Source: Microcella alkalica (lineage in GTDB: Bacteria > Actinomycetota > Actinomycetes > Actinomycetales > Microbacteriaceae). Taken from it: a DNA stretch of 64,000 bases. Under the pieces are notes generated by a model. The model searched no databases. It was not told the DNA's origin and was given only the letters and a program-made list of their open reading frames with translations. The position numbers and the translations under genes are program-made. The stretch lies in contig NZ_JACGWX010000007.1 in NCBI RefSeq assembly GCF_014137945.1, forward strand, positions 1 to 64,000. Direction: 5' to 3'. This document shows, in pieces, positions 34,629 through 43,100 of this stretch. Position 1 is the first letter of the stretch. Every line of letters begins with the position of its first letter.

Positions 34629-35129
34629 ATGCATGTGACGCTGGATCTCGTTCTCGACTGCGCGCCCGACGCGGCGTGGGAGGCGGTGCACTCGCCGGCC
34701 GTGTTCCGGGCGGTGTCGGGCCCGTGGACGAGGGTCGAGTCGCTCGAGCCCGGCGGCTTCCCCGAGCGGTGGCCGGGCGGCGAGCATCGGGTGCGGCTGA
34801 AGCTTCTGGGCGTCGTGCCGATGGGCGTGCAGGTGATCCGGCTGAGTGACGAGTCGCTGGTGCTCTCCGACGGCTCGACCGAGCGCATCGTGCACGACGC
34901 GGGCGGGTCCGTCTCCGGGCCGATGCGCGTCGTCCGCTCGTGGCACCACCGCATGGCGATCTCGACCGCGCCGGCTGGGCGGACGCTCTTCCGCGACCGG
35001 CTCGACGTCGGCGCGGGCATCCTCACCCCCGTCGTCATGGTCGGCTTCTGGGTCTTCTGGCAGCTGCGTGCGCGGCAGCTCACGCGGCTCGCGCCCGGCT
35101 GGCGCAAGAAGTTCGCGAGCCGTCCGTGA
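34629..35129 (+). CDS. SRPBCC-type (START-like) protein
   Basis: 166 aa. Begins HVTLDLVLDCAPDAAWEAV, the usual first strand and helix of polyketide-cyclase/START folds, and ends with a hydrophobic helix (FWVFWQLRARQLTRL). A hydrophobic ligand or structural role is likely but unknown. Its stop overlaps the next start by 4 nt (GTGA), so it is translated together with the DUF1684 gene. Confidence 0.65.
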   Translation: MHVTLDLVLDCAPDAAWEAVHSPAVFRAVSGPWTRVESLEPGGFPERWPGGEHRVRLKLLGVVPMGVQVIRLSDESLVLSDGSTERIVHDAGGSVSGPMRVVRSWHHRMAISTAPAGRTLFRDRLDVGAGILTPVVMVGFWVFWQLRARQLTRLAPGWRKKFASRP

Positions 35130-35779
35130 GCGCCGGCACCCTCACCGCCGCCGATGTCGCCCTCGACACGGTGAGCTGGCGGCGCGCGGTCTTCCGTCTC
35201 TACGAGAAGGTGCGCCGCGCGACCGACCTCGAGGCGGCGCACGACCTGTGGCGCCGCGAGCGCGATCGCCTCTTCCTCGAGCATCCCGCCTCGCCCCTGG
35301 TGCCCGCCGACCGCGAGCGCTTCACCGGGCTGCGCGTGAAGCCTTACGACCGCACGTGGCGGTTCAAGTGCGTGATAGCGGATGCCCCTCCCGCGTCGCT
35401 CGACGTGCCGACCGGCACCGACGGGGTCGTGCCGTTCGAGCGCATCGGGCGCGTCGACGTGCCCGGGGTCGGCCCGCTCGACGTGTGGCGGCTGCGGTCG
35501 TACGGAGGCGGACTGTTCGTTCCCGTGAAAGACGCGCTGTCGCGCGCCGAGGGCGGCACCTACGGTGGGGGGCGCTACCTGCTCGACACCGTCAAGGGCG
35601 CCGACCTCGGGCCGGGGCTCTCGCGGGGTTCGCTCGTGGTCGACTTCAACTTCGCGTACAACCCCTCGTGCGCGTACGACTCCGCCTGGGCGTGCCCGCT
35701 CGCGCCGCCCGGCAACACCGTCGACGCGGAGATCCCGGTCGGCGAGCGCTACGGCGATGGGCGGGCGGTGCTCGCGTGA
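35126..35779 (+). CDS. DUF1684 domain protein
   Basis: 217 aa. Characteristic DUF1684 blocks: HDLWRRERDRLFLEHPASPL near the N-terminus, YGGGLFVPVKDA in the middle, and the C-terminal DFNFAYNPSCAYDSAWACPLAPPGN. The family is of unknown function and common in actinobacteria. GTG start overlapping the SRPBCC gene by 4 nt indicates an operon. Intact. Confidence 0.88.
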   Translation: MSAGTLTAADVALDTVSWRRAVFRLYEKVRRATDLEAAHDLWRRERDRLFLEHPASPLVPADRERFTGLRVKPYDRTWRFKCVIADAPPASLDVPTGTDGVVPFERIGRVDVPGVGPLDVWRLRSYGGGLFVPVKDALSRAEGGTYGGGRYLLDTVKGADLGPGLSRGSLVVDFNFAYNPSCAYDSAWACPLAPPGNTVDAEIPVGERYGDGRAVLA

Positions 35780-36065
35780 GCCGGCTCGGGCGCTTTGGCC
35801 GAGGCGCCGGGAGCCCGACCTGCTACGGTTGATGCATAGGCACGGCCACTGAAGGTCAGCCTGCGTCGTAGAACGCTTCCTCATCCCGCACCTCGCGCAC
35901 CGACTCGCGCACCGCGGTTCGATACTTTCTCACGGCGAACGATGTCGGCCACTGCCGCCGTCGCCACTTCGATTCCCGCCCGCGCGCTCTTGTGGCGTGC
36001 GCACCGCATCCTGACCGCTCGGTCGCGGATGCCGGGGGTCGCGCATGCTCGAAAGGCACCACCCC
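35780..36065 (+). other. 286-bp gap, probable long leader of the DEAD-box helicase
   Basis: No convincing gene. Short open frames here lack ribosome binding sites and coding character. The position before a DEAD-box helicase gene fits a long 5' leader, a known feature of autoregulated cold-shock helicase genes in other bacteria; no specific structure could be assigned by eye. Confidence 0.35.
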
Positions 36066-37673
36066 ATGACCGAAACAACCTTCAGCGCGCTCGGCGTGCC
36101 GTACCCCCTCGTCGAGGTTCTCGCGGGGCAGGGCAAGACCGAGGCGTTCCCGATCCAGGTCGACACCCTGCCCGACACTCTCGGAGGGCGCGACGTGCTC
36201 GGCCGCGGCAAGACGGGCTCGGGCAAGACTCTGGCCTTCTCGATCCCGATGATCGCGCGCCTCGGCACGCGTCTCGCCGGCGGTCCGCGCCGCCCGGGCC
36301 GCCCGCTCGGAATGGTCCTCGCCCCGACGCGCGAGCTCGCGACGCAGATCAACGCCGTGCTCGAGCCGCTCGCGAAGGCCTACGGCCTCACCACGACCAC
36401 GATCTTCGGCGGCGTCTCGCAGAGCCGTCAGGTCAGCGCGCTGCGCGCCGGCGTCGACATCATCGTCGCCTGCCCCGGCCGCCTCGAGGACCTCATGCAG
36501 CAGAAGTTCGTCTCGCTCGACGCGGTCGAGATCACCGTGCTCGACGAGGCCGATCACATGGCCGACCTCGGCTTCCTGCCCGGCGTGACCCGCATCATGA
36601 AGGCGACGCCGTCCGACGGCCAGCGCCTCCTCTTCAGCGCGACGCTCGACAACGGCGTGGACAAGCTCGTCAAGCAGTTCCTGCACACCCCGGCGACGCA
36701 CTCGGTGGACGAGGCGAACTCGCCCGTCGCCGCCATGACCCACCACGTCTTCGAGGTGTCGGGCGTGGACGAGAAGAAGCGTCTCGTGTCGGCGCTCGCC
36801 TCGGGAAGCGGCCGCCGCATCCTCTTCATGCGCACCAAGCACCAGGCCAAGAAGCTCGCGAAGTCGCTGACGGCCGAGGGCATCCCTGCCGTCGACCTGC
36901 ACGGCAACCTGTCGCAGCCGGCCCGTGATCGCAACCTCGCCGCATTCGGCGACGGCAGCGTGCGCGTGCTCGTCGCGACCGACGTCGCCGCCCGCGGCGT
37001 GCACGTCGACGACATCGAGCTCGTCATCCACGTCGACCCGCCCATGGAGCACAAGGCGTACCTGCACCGCTCGGGTCGCACCGCTCGCGCCGGGGCCGAG
37101 GGCGACGTCGTCACCCTCGTCCTCCCCGAGCAGCGTCGCGACACGGCCGCGCTCCTGAAGAAGGCCGCGATCTCGGTCCAGCCGCAGCAGGTCACCTCGG
37201 GCTCGGATGCCGTGACGCGCCTCATCGGCGACGTCGCGCCCCGCGTCGCCTCCGACGCGCTCCCGGCCGTGCTGCGTCCGCCCGTCCAGGGCGGGGGCCG
37301 CTCGCAGGGCGCCAACGCGCAGCGCAAGCGCTCGACGCGCGAGGGCTCGGGAGCGGGCCGCTCGGAGTCCGGCCGCTCGGGCTCGAGCTCGGGTGCCGGC
37401 CGTCGTGGCGGTCGCCCCACCGCCGCAGGCTCGACGGCCTCCGGCGCCGCGTCGACCGGTGGGGGCGCTCGCGTCCGCACCGATCGCCCGCGCACCGATG
37501 CCGCCCCGCACCGCTCCGACGCCGTGCGTCATACCGACGCTCCCGCCGCGCCGCGCACCCGCCAGGGCTCGCGGCGCGCGTCGGCCCCGAGCGGCGGCGG
37601 CACCGGCGGCGGGATCCGCGTCGGCCAGGTCGTCCGCTCGAACAGCTCGGGCGGGCAGCGCCGGGGTCGCTGA
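36066..37673 (+). CDS. DEAD-box RNA helicase with low-complexity C-terminal tail
   Basis: 535 aa. Q motif region FPIQVDTLP, Walker A GRGKTGSGKTLAF, PTRELATQ, DEAD at VLDEADHM, SAT (FSATLD), then the helicase C domain with ATDVAARGVHVDDIELVIH and HRSGRTARAG. Residues after about 400 are a Gly/Arg/Ser-rich disordered tail, as in RNA-binding cold-shock helicases. It unwinds short RNA duplexes for ribosome assembly or mRNA turnover. ATG 36066 fits AAAGG 10 nt upstream; an ATG seven codons earlier is possible. Confidence 0.95.
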   Translation: MTETTFSALGVPYPLVEVLAGQGKTEAFPIQVDTLPDTLGGRDVLGRGKTGSGKTLAFSIPMIARLGTRLAGGPRRPGRPLGMVLAPTRELATQINAVLEPLAKAYGLTTTTIFGGVSQSRQVSALRAGVDIIVACPGRLEDLMQQKFVSLDAVEITVLDEADHMADLGFLPGVTRIMKATPSDGQRLLFSATLDNGVDKLVKQFLHTPATHSVDEANSPVAAMTHHVFEVSGVDEKKRLVSALASGSGRRILFMRTKHQAKKLAKSLTAEGIPAVDLHGNLSQPARDRNLAAFGDGSVRVLVATDVAARGVHVDDIELVIHVDPPMEHKAYLHRSGRTARAGAEGDVVTLVLPEQRRDTAALLKKAAISVQPQQVTSGSDAVTRLIGDVAPRVASDALPAVLRPPVQGGGRSQGANAQRKRSTREGSGAGRSESGRSGSSSGAGRRGGRPTAAGSTASGAASTGGGARVRTDRPRTDAAPHRSDAVRHTDAPAAPRTRQGSRRASAPSGGGTGGGIRVGQVVRSNSSGGQRRGR

Positions 37674-37694
37674 CTCGCACTCGCATCGCTTGTG

Positions 37695-37727
37695 CGCGCC
37701 CGCCTGCCCGCAAGGGGGGCGGGCGCG
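37695..37727 (+). terminator. Helicase gene terminator
   Basis: CGCGCCCGCC and GGCGGGCGCG form a perfect 10-bp stem with a 13-nt loop, followed by TTCGCGTT, 21 bp after the helicase stop. Confidence 0.65.
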
Positions 37728-37852
37728 TTCGCGTTCCCGACCCTGCCCGACCCGCGACGACGTGCGTTCGGGCGGAGCACGTGCGAGCGTCCGCACGTTG
37801 TGAGCCGGATCGCACGTGCACGCTCGGCCGCCATGGCGGGGAGCACCTGCAC

Positions 37853-38164
37853 ATGGCGTGCTGGCGCGAGGCGCACGGCGGGCTGCTGAGCGCCGAGTTC
37901 TTCGAGGGCGCGACGCCCGAGTCGAGTGCCGCGCGCTGGGCCGTGACGATCCCGCGCCTCGCAGACGACGGAGGCACACTCCTGCTCGCCGAGGAGGACG
38001 GCGAGCTCGTCGGGTTCGCCTGCTCGAGTCCGAGTCGCGGCGAGGCGCCCCCGCGCCCGCGCCCGCTCGAGCTGTACGCGATCTACGTGCGAGCATCCGC
38101 CTACGGATCGGGGCTCGGGCAGCGCCTCTCAACGACCACCCGCTCCTCTCCCCTCCGTTGTTGA
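37853..38164 (+). pseudogene. Decayed GNAT acetyltransferase
   Basis: The stretch reads ACWREAHGGLLSAEFF, ARWAVTIPRL, LLLAEEDGELVGFACS and YAIYVRASAYGSGLGQRL, clearly the middle of a GNAT acetyltransferase including the acetyl-CoA loop. The N-terminal strand (normally IRPAT..DA) is not in frame, and everything after the GSGLGQRL loop, about 50 residues with the last strands, is missing: the frame runs into an unrelated tail and a 16-bp inverted repeat. The intact gene at 38304 is a related copy. Best read as a degenerate duplicate. Confidence 0.7.
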
Positions 38165-38203
38165 GGAGTGTCGAGAACCGATTGCATCACTCCTCAACAA
38201 CGG
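38155..38203. repeat. Perfect 16-bp inverted repeat at the broken end of the GNAT pseudogene
   Basis: CCGTTGTTGAGGAGTG (38155-38170) and its exact complement (38188-38203) flank a 17-nt loop; one more T-A pair extends it. It is AT-richer than its surroundings and sits exactly where the acetyltransferase reading frame ends, so it may be a mobile palindromic repeat or a terminator. Confidence 0.7.
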
Positions 38204-38291
38204 AAGGACGCGGAACCGAGACGCGGGGGCTGAGCGAGCGACGTGCCGCGTACCGCGGGCGCGTTGGGGCGGGCGGGCCGCGCGAGGCTTC

Positions 38292-38297
38292 TAGGCT
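38292..38297 (+). promoter_or_regulatory. -10 element of a leaderless GNAT gene
   Basis: TAGGCT, 6 nt before the GTG at 38304; no ribosome binding site. Confidence 0.5.
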
Positions 38298-38303
38298 CGC
38301 GGG

Positions 38304-38822
38304 GTGCCCGAGTTCCGCATCCGCCCCGCGACGCTCGCCGACGCCCCCGCGCTCGGCCGCGTGCACCGGGCGTGCTGGCTCGAGACCTACGTGGGCGTCC
38401 TGAGCGAGCGCTTCCTCGCCGCGGCGAGCACCGCATCCCTCACCGAGGAATGGGCGAGGATGCTCGCCGCGGGCTCAGCCGACGCCACCGTTCCCGGCTC
38501 GATCATCATCGTCGCCGAGCTCGACGACCCGGCGGGTGAGGGCGAGCTCCTCGGCTTCGCGCGCAGCGCCCCGAGCGACGACCCCGAGGCTCCACGCCCG
38601 ACGAAGCTCGATTCGCTGTACGCGCGCGCGAGCACGCACGGCTCCGGGCTCGGCCCCCGCCTGCTCGATATCGTGCTCGGCGACCGACCCGCCTACGCGT
38701 GGATCGTCACCGCGAACGAGCGAGCGCGACGCTTCTACGAGAAGCAGGGCTTCGCGCTCGACGGCCTCGGGCATCCGTACGGTCCCTGGGACGACGCGCA
38801 CTGCTCGCGCATGGTGCGCTGA
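38304..38822 (+). CDS. GNAT N-acetyltransferase
   Basis: 172 aa. Complete GNAT fold: IRPATLADAPALGRVH at the start, a central GELLGFARSAP strand, the acetyl-CoA loop LYARASTHGSGLGPRLLD and the terminal NERARRFYEKQGFALDG. Substrate unknown. GTG start supported by a -10 element 6 nt upstream rather than a ribosome binding site. Adjacent to a decayed paralogue just upstream. Confidence 0.88.
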   Translation: MPEFRIRPATLADAPALGRVHRACWLETYVGVLSERFLAAASTASLTEEWARMLAAGSADATVPGSIIIVAELDDPAGEGELLGFARSAPSDDPEAPRPTKLDSLYARASTHGSGLGPRLLDIVLGDRPAYAWIVTANERARRFYEKQGFALDGLGHPYGPWDDAHCSRMVR

Positions 38823-38847
38823 GAACGCGACCCCGCTGCGTCACGAC

Positions 38848-39390
38848 CTACGGCAGCGCGCCCACGGACGCGAGCGCGGCCCGCAGCAGCACGCCGCGCC
38901 CGCCCTCCATCTCCGCCGAGACGCGCTCCGACGCGGCCTCCTCCGGCGTGAGCCAGGTGAGATCGAGGGCGTCCTGCCGCGGGTCGCACGTCCCCGTCAC
39001 GGGCACGACGTAGGCGAGCGCGACCGCATGCTGGCGGTCGTCGCTGAAGCGCGAGACCCCCGGCAGCGGGAAGTACTCGGCGACGTGGAACGGGTTCGGC
39101 GAGACGGGCAGCTGCGGGAACGCCATCGGCCCGAGATCCTTCTCGAGGTGGCGGAAGAGCGCATCGCGCAGGGTCTCGCCGTACATGACGCGGCCCGAGA
39201 CGAGCGTGCGGGTCATCGATCCGGACGTGTTTACGCGCAGCAGCACACCCACCTCGGTCACCTGACCCATGCCGTCCACGCGCACCGGAACGGCCTCCAC
39301 GTACAGCAGCGGCAGCCGGCGCCGGATCTGCTCGAGCTCGTCGTCCGACAGCCAGCCGGGATTCGGGTCGGGCGTGCGCGTGTTGGCCAT
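38848..39390 (-). CDS. NUDIX-hydrolase-fold protein (DUF4916-like)
   Basis: 180 aa. VGVLLRVNTSGSMTRTLVSGRVMYGETLRDALFRHLEKDLG covers the NUDIX-box region, but the classic GX5EX7REUXEEXGU pattern is degenerate (the box reads GETLRDALFRHLEKDLG), which matches the actinobacterial DUF4916 group. Hydrolytic activity is uncertain. A -10-like TAAGAA lies 6 nt before the ATG. Divergent from the esterase gene, 52 bp apart. Confidence 0.75.
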   Translation of the reverse strand: MANTRTPDPNPGWLSDDELEQIRRRLPLLYVEAVPVRVDGMGQVTEVGVLLRVNTSGSMTRTLVSGRVMYGETLRDALFRHLEKDLGPMAFPQLPVSPNPFHVAEYFPLPGVSRFSDDRQHAVALAYVVPVTGTCDPRQDALDLTWLTPEEAASERVSAEMEGGRGVLLRAALASVGALP

Positions 39391-39442
39391 GCCTCATTCT
39401 TACCCCAGGCGGGCGATGAGGCCCGTGGTGTTGACTCGATGC

Positions 39443-40090
39443 ATGACCGGGATGCAGCTGATCGACGACTCCGCGATCATGTGGTCGGCCCCCGAGCACG
39501 AGCGCGCCGAGCGCCCGCTGCTCGTGCTCATGCACGGCTACGGCTCGCACGAGGGCGACCTGTTCGGCCTCTCGCAGTACCTGCCGCTGCAGCCCGTCAT
39601 CGCGAGCCTGCGCGGCCCGCTGCGGTCGGGGCTCGGGTACGCCTGGTACGACATCGCCGACGACCGCGGCCCGCAGGCCGACGCCGCCGCGCGCGGCATC
39701 CTGCACTGGCTCGACCGGCAGCCCGCGACGAGCGTCGGCCTGCTCGGCTTCAGCCAGGGCGGGTCGATGGCGATCCAGCTGCTGCGGCACGCGCCCGAGC
39801 GCTTCGACTTCGCGGTGAGCCTCGCCGGCTTCGTGGTGCCGGGCCCCGCCCCCGCCGACGACCGGATGCTCGACCAGAAGCCGCCCGTCTTCTGGGGCCG
39901 CGGCACCCTAGACCAGGTCATCGCGCCCGCCCTCATCGAGCACACCCACGACTGGCTGCCGCGCCACGCGACCGTCACCGACCGCATCTACGAGGGCCTC
40001 GGCCACGCGGTGAGCGAGGCCGAGCTCACCGACGTGCTCGGCTTCCTGCGCCCGTTCTACGCGGCGCCCTCCGACCCGACCGCGGGCTGA
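39443..40090 (+). CDS. Alpha/beta-hydrolase, phospholipase/carboxylesterase family
   Basis: 215 aa. Oxyanion-hole LMHGYGSHEGDLFGL, nucleophile elbow GFSQGG (Ser about 107), acid region GRGTLDQVIAP and the catalytic His in EGLGHAVSEAE: the full triad of the YpfH/carboxylesterase group. Likely a small-ester hydrolase in the cytoplasm. ATG 39443 has a TTGACT box 6 nt upstream; the ATG three codons later is an alternative. Confidence 0.85.
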   Translation: MTGMQLIDDSAIMWSAPEHERAERPLLVLMHGYGSHEGDLFGLSQYLPLQPVIASLRGPLRSGLGYAWYDIADDRGPQADAAARGILHWLDRQPATSVGLLGFSQGGSMAIQLLRHAPERFDFAVSLAGFVVPGPAPADDRMLDQKPPVFWGRGTLDQVIAPALIEHTHDWLPRHATVTDRIYEGLGHAVSEAELTDVLGFLRPFYAAPSDPTAG

Positions 40091-40123
40091 GGGACGGCAG
40101 GGGATGCTGTCGGCCGTCGCGTG

Positions 40124-40129
40124 CATGAT
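40124..40129 (+). promoter_or_regulatory. -10 element of leaderless lhr
   Basis: CATGAT, 6 nt before the ATG at 40136; no ribosome binding site. Confidence 0.5.
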
Positions 40130-40135
40130 GAACGG

Positions 40136-43100
40136 ATGACCTCCCCCGACCTCGATCGCGTGCTCGGCCGGTTCGCCCCGGCGACCCGCACGTGGTTCGA
40201 GGGGGCGTTCCCGGCGCCGACGCCGGCGCAGCTCGGGGCGTGGGAGGCCATCTCCAGCGGATCCAACGCCCTCGTGGTCGCACCGACGGGCTCGGGCAAG
40301 ACGCTCGCGGCGTTCCTGTGGTCGATCGACCGGCTCATCGCCGAGCCGACCGTCGGCGCGACGGCGGAGGTCGCCGGAGCGAGTGCAGCCGAGCCGCGGC
40401 GCACGCGCGTGCTCTACATCTCGCCCCTCAAGGCACTCGGCGTCGATGTGGAGCGCAACCTGCGCTCGCCGCTCATCGGCGTGACGCAGACGGCGGCGCG
40501 GCTGGGTCACCCGGCTCCGACGATCACGGTGGGCGTGCGGTCGGGCGACACGCCGTCGGCGGAGCGGCGGGCGCTGCAGAAGACGCCCCCGGACATCCTC
40601 ATCACGACCCCCGAGAGCCTGTACCTCATGCTCACCTCGAGCGCGCGCGAGACGCTCGACGGCGTGACGACCGTGATCGTCGACGAGGTGCACGCCGTGG
40701 CCGGCACGAAGCGCGGCGCGCACCTCGCGCTGAGCCTCGAGCGCCTCGACGCGCGGCTCGCGCGGCCCGTGCAGCGCATCGGACTGTCGGCGACGGTGCG
40801 ACCGGTCGACGAGGTGGCGCGGTTCCTCGGCGGGCAGGCGCACGTCACGGTCGTGCAGCCGCCGGCGGAGAAGACCTTCGACCTGCGCGTCGTCGTGCCC
40901 GTCGACGACATGACCCAGCCGCCGCCCGTCGGCCCCGTCGACGACGAGGGCTCGGCCGCGGGCGGAGCCGCGAACCCGTCGATCTGGCCGCACGTCGAGG
41001 AGGACATCGTCGATCGCGTGCTGGCCAACCGCTCGACGATCGTGTTCGCGAACTCGCGGCGGCTCGCCGAGCGGCTGACCGCGCGGCTCAACGAGATCTA
41101 CGCCGAGCGCCTCGGCGAGGGCGCCGAGCTGCTCGCGCGCGCCCACCACGGCTCGGTCAGCAAGGACCAGCGCGCCGAGATCGAGGACGCCCTGAAGTCG
41201 GGCCGCCTGCGCTGCGTCGTCGCGACGTCGAGCCTCGAGCTCGGCATCGACATGGGCGCGGTCGACCTCGTGATCCAGGTCGAGTCGCCGCCGAGCGTCG
41301 CGAGCGGCCTGCAGCGCCTGGGCCGCGCCGGTCACCAGGTGGGCGAGATCAGCCGCGGCGTGATCGTGCCCAAGCACCGCGCCGACGTGCTGCACGCGAC
41401 GGTCGCGAGCGAGCGCATGCTCGCCGGGCAGATCGAGCAGCTGAGCGTGCCGGCGAACCCGCTCGACGTGCTCGCGCAGCAGACCGTCGCGCACGTCGCC
41501 CTCGAGCCCGCCGACATCGACGAATGGTTCGACGCCGTGCGCCGCAGCGCTCCGTTCGCAACGCTGCCGCGCTCGGCGTACGAGGCGGTGCTCGACCTGC
41601 TGAGCGGGCGGTACCCGAGCGACCGCTTCGCCGAGCTGCGCCCCCGCATCGTGTGGGATCGCGTGAGCGGGCAGCTCTCGGGCCGCCCCGGCGCGCAGCG
41701 GCTCGCGGTCACGAGCGGCGGAACCATACCCGATCGCGGGCTCTTCGGCGTCTTCCTGGCGGGCGAGGGCGCCGGCCGTCGCGTCGGCGAGCTCGACGAG
41801 GAGATGGTCTACGAGTCGCGCGTCGGCGACGTCTTCGCCCTGGGCGCGACGAGCTGGAGGATCGAGGAGATCACGCACGACCGCGTCGTCGTCACCCCCG
41901 CCTTCGGCCAGCCCGGCAAGGTGCCGTTCTGGAAGGGCGACGGCCTCGGGCGCCCGGCCGAGCTGGGCCGCGCGCTCGGCGCGACGACCCGCGAGCTCGC
42001 CGCCGCCTCGCCGGATGCCCGGCGCGACCGCCTGCGCGCCGCCGGTCTCGACGATCGGGCCATCATGAACCTCGACGCGCTGCTCACCGAGCAGGTCGCG
42101 GCGACCGGCCAGCTGCCGACCGACTCGACCCTCGTGATCGAGCGGTTCCGCGATGAGCTCGGCGACTGGCGGGTGATCCTGCACTCCCCGTTCGGGCTCG
42201 GCGTGCACGCGCCGTGGGCGCTCGCGATCTCGGCGCGGCTGCGCGAGCGGCACGGCTTCGACGGGGCCGCGGTCGCGGCCGACGACGGCATCGTCGTGCG
42301 GCTGCCCGACACGGAGGCCGAGGCACCGGGGGCCGAGCTGTTCCTCTTCGATCCGGCCGAGCTCGACGCGCTCGTGACGAGCGAGGTCGGCGGCTCGGCC
42401 GTGTTCGCTGCGCGCTTCCGCGAGTGCGCGCAGCGCGCCCTGCTGCTGCCGCGTCGGAACCCCTCGCAGCGCTCGCCGCTGTGGCAGCAGCGTCAGCGCG
42501 CGAGCCAACTTCTCGAGGTCGCACGCGAGTTCCCGAGCTTCCCGATCGTGCTCGAGACGATCCGCGAGGTGCTGAGCGACGTCTACGACCTGCCCGGCCT
42601 CACGGCGATCGCGACGGCGATCGACCAGCGCGAGCTGCGCATCATCGAGGTCGAGACGCCGAGCCCCTCGCCCTTCGCGCGCTCGCTTCTGTTCGGCTAC
42701 GTCGCGGCGTTCCTCTACGAGGGCGACAGCCCGCTCGCCGAGCGCCGCGCTGCCGCCCTGAGCATCGACTCGACGCTCCTCGCCGAGCTGCTGGGCCGTG
42801 CCGAGCTGCGCGAGATCCTCGACCCCGAAGTCATCACGCAGACCGAGGCCGAGCTGCAGCGACTCGCCCCCGACCGTCGCGCGAAGGACGACGAGGGCGT
42901 CGTCGACCTGCTTCGCATCCTCGGCCCGCACCCTGTCGACGAGCTCGCCGCGCGCGCCATCGAGGGCGCGACCGTCGAGGAGTGGCTCGTCGCCCTCGCG
43001 CGCACCAATCGGGTCTTCCGCTTCACCGTGCGCGACGCGACCGGCGCGAGCGTCGAGCGCTGGGCCGTCGTCGAGGACGCCGCGCGCCTCCGCGACGCCC

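Noticed and set aside
35942-36065. Possible leader peptide gene before the DEAD-box helicase
   Set aside because: No ribosome binding site at its ATG, and the frame simply continues as an out-of-frame shadow across the helicase gene.
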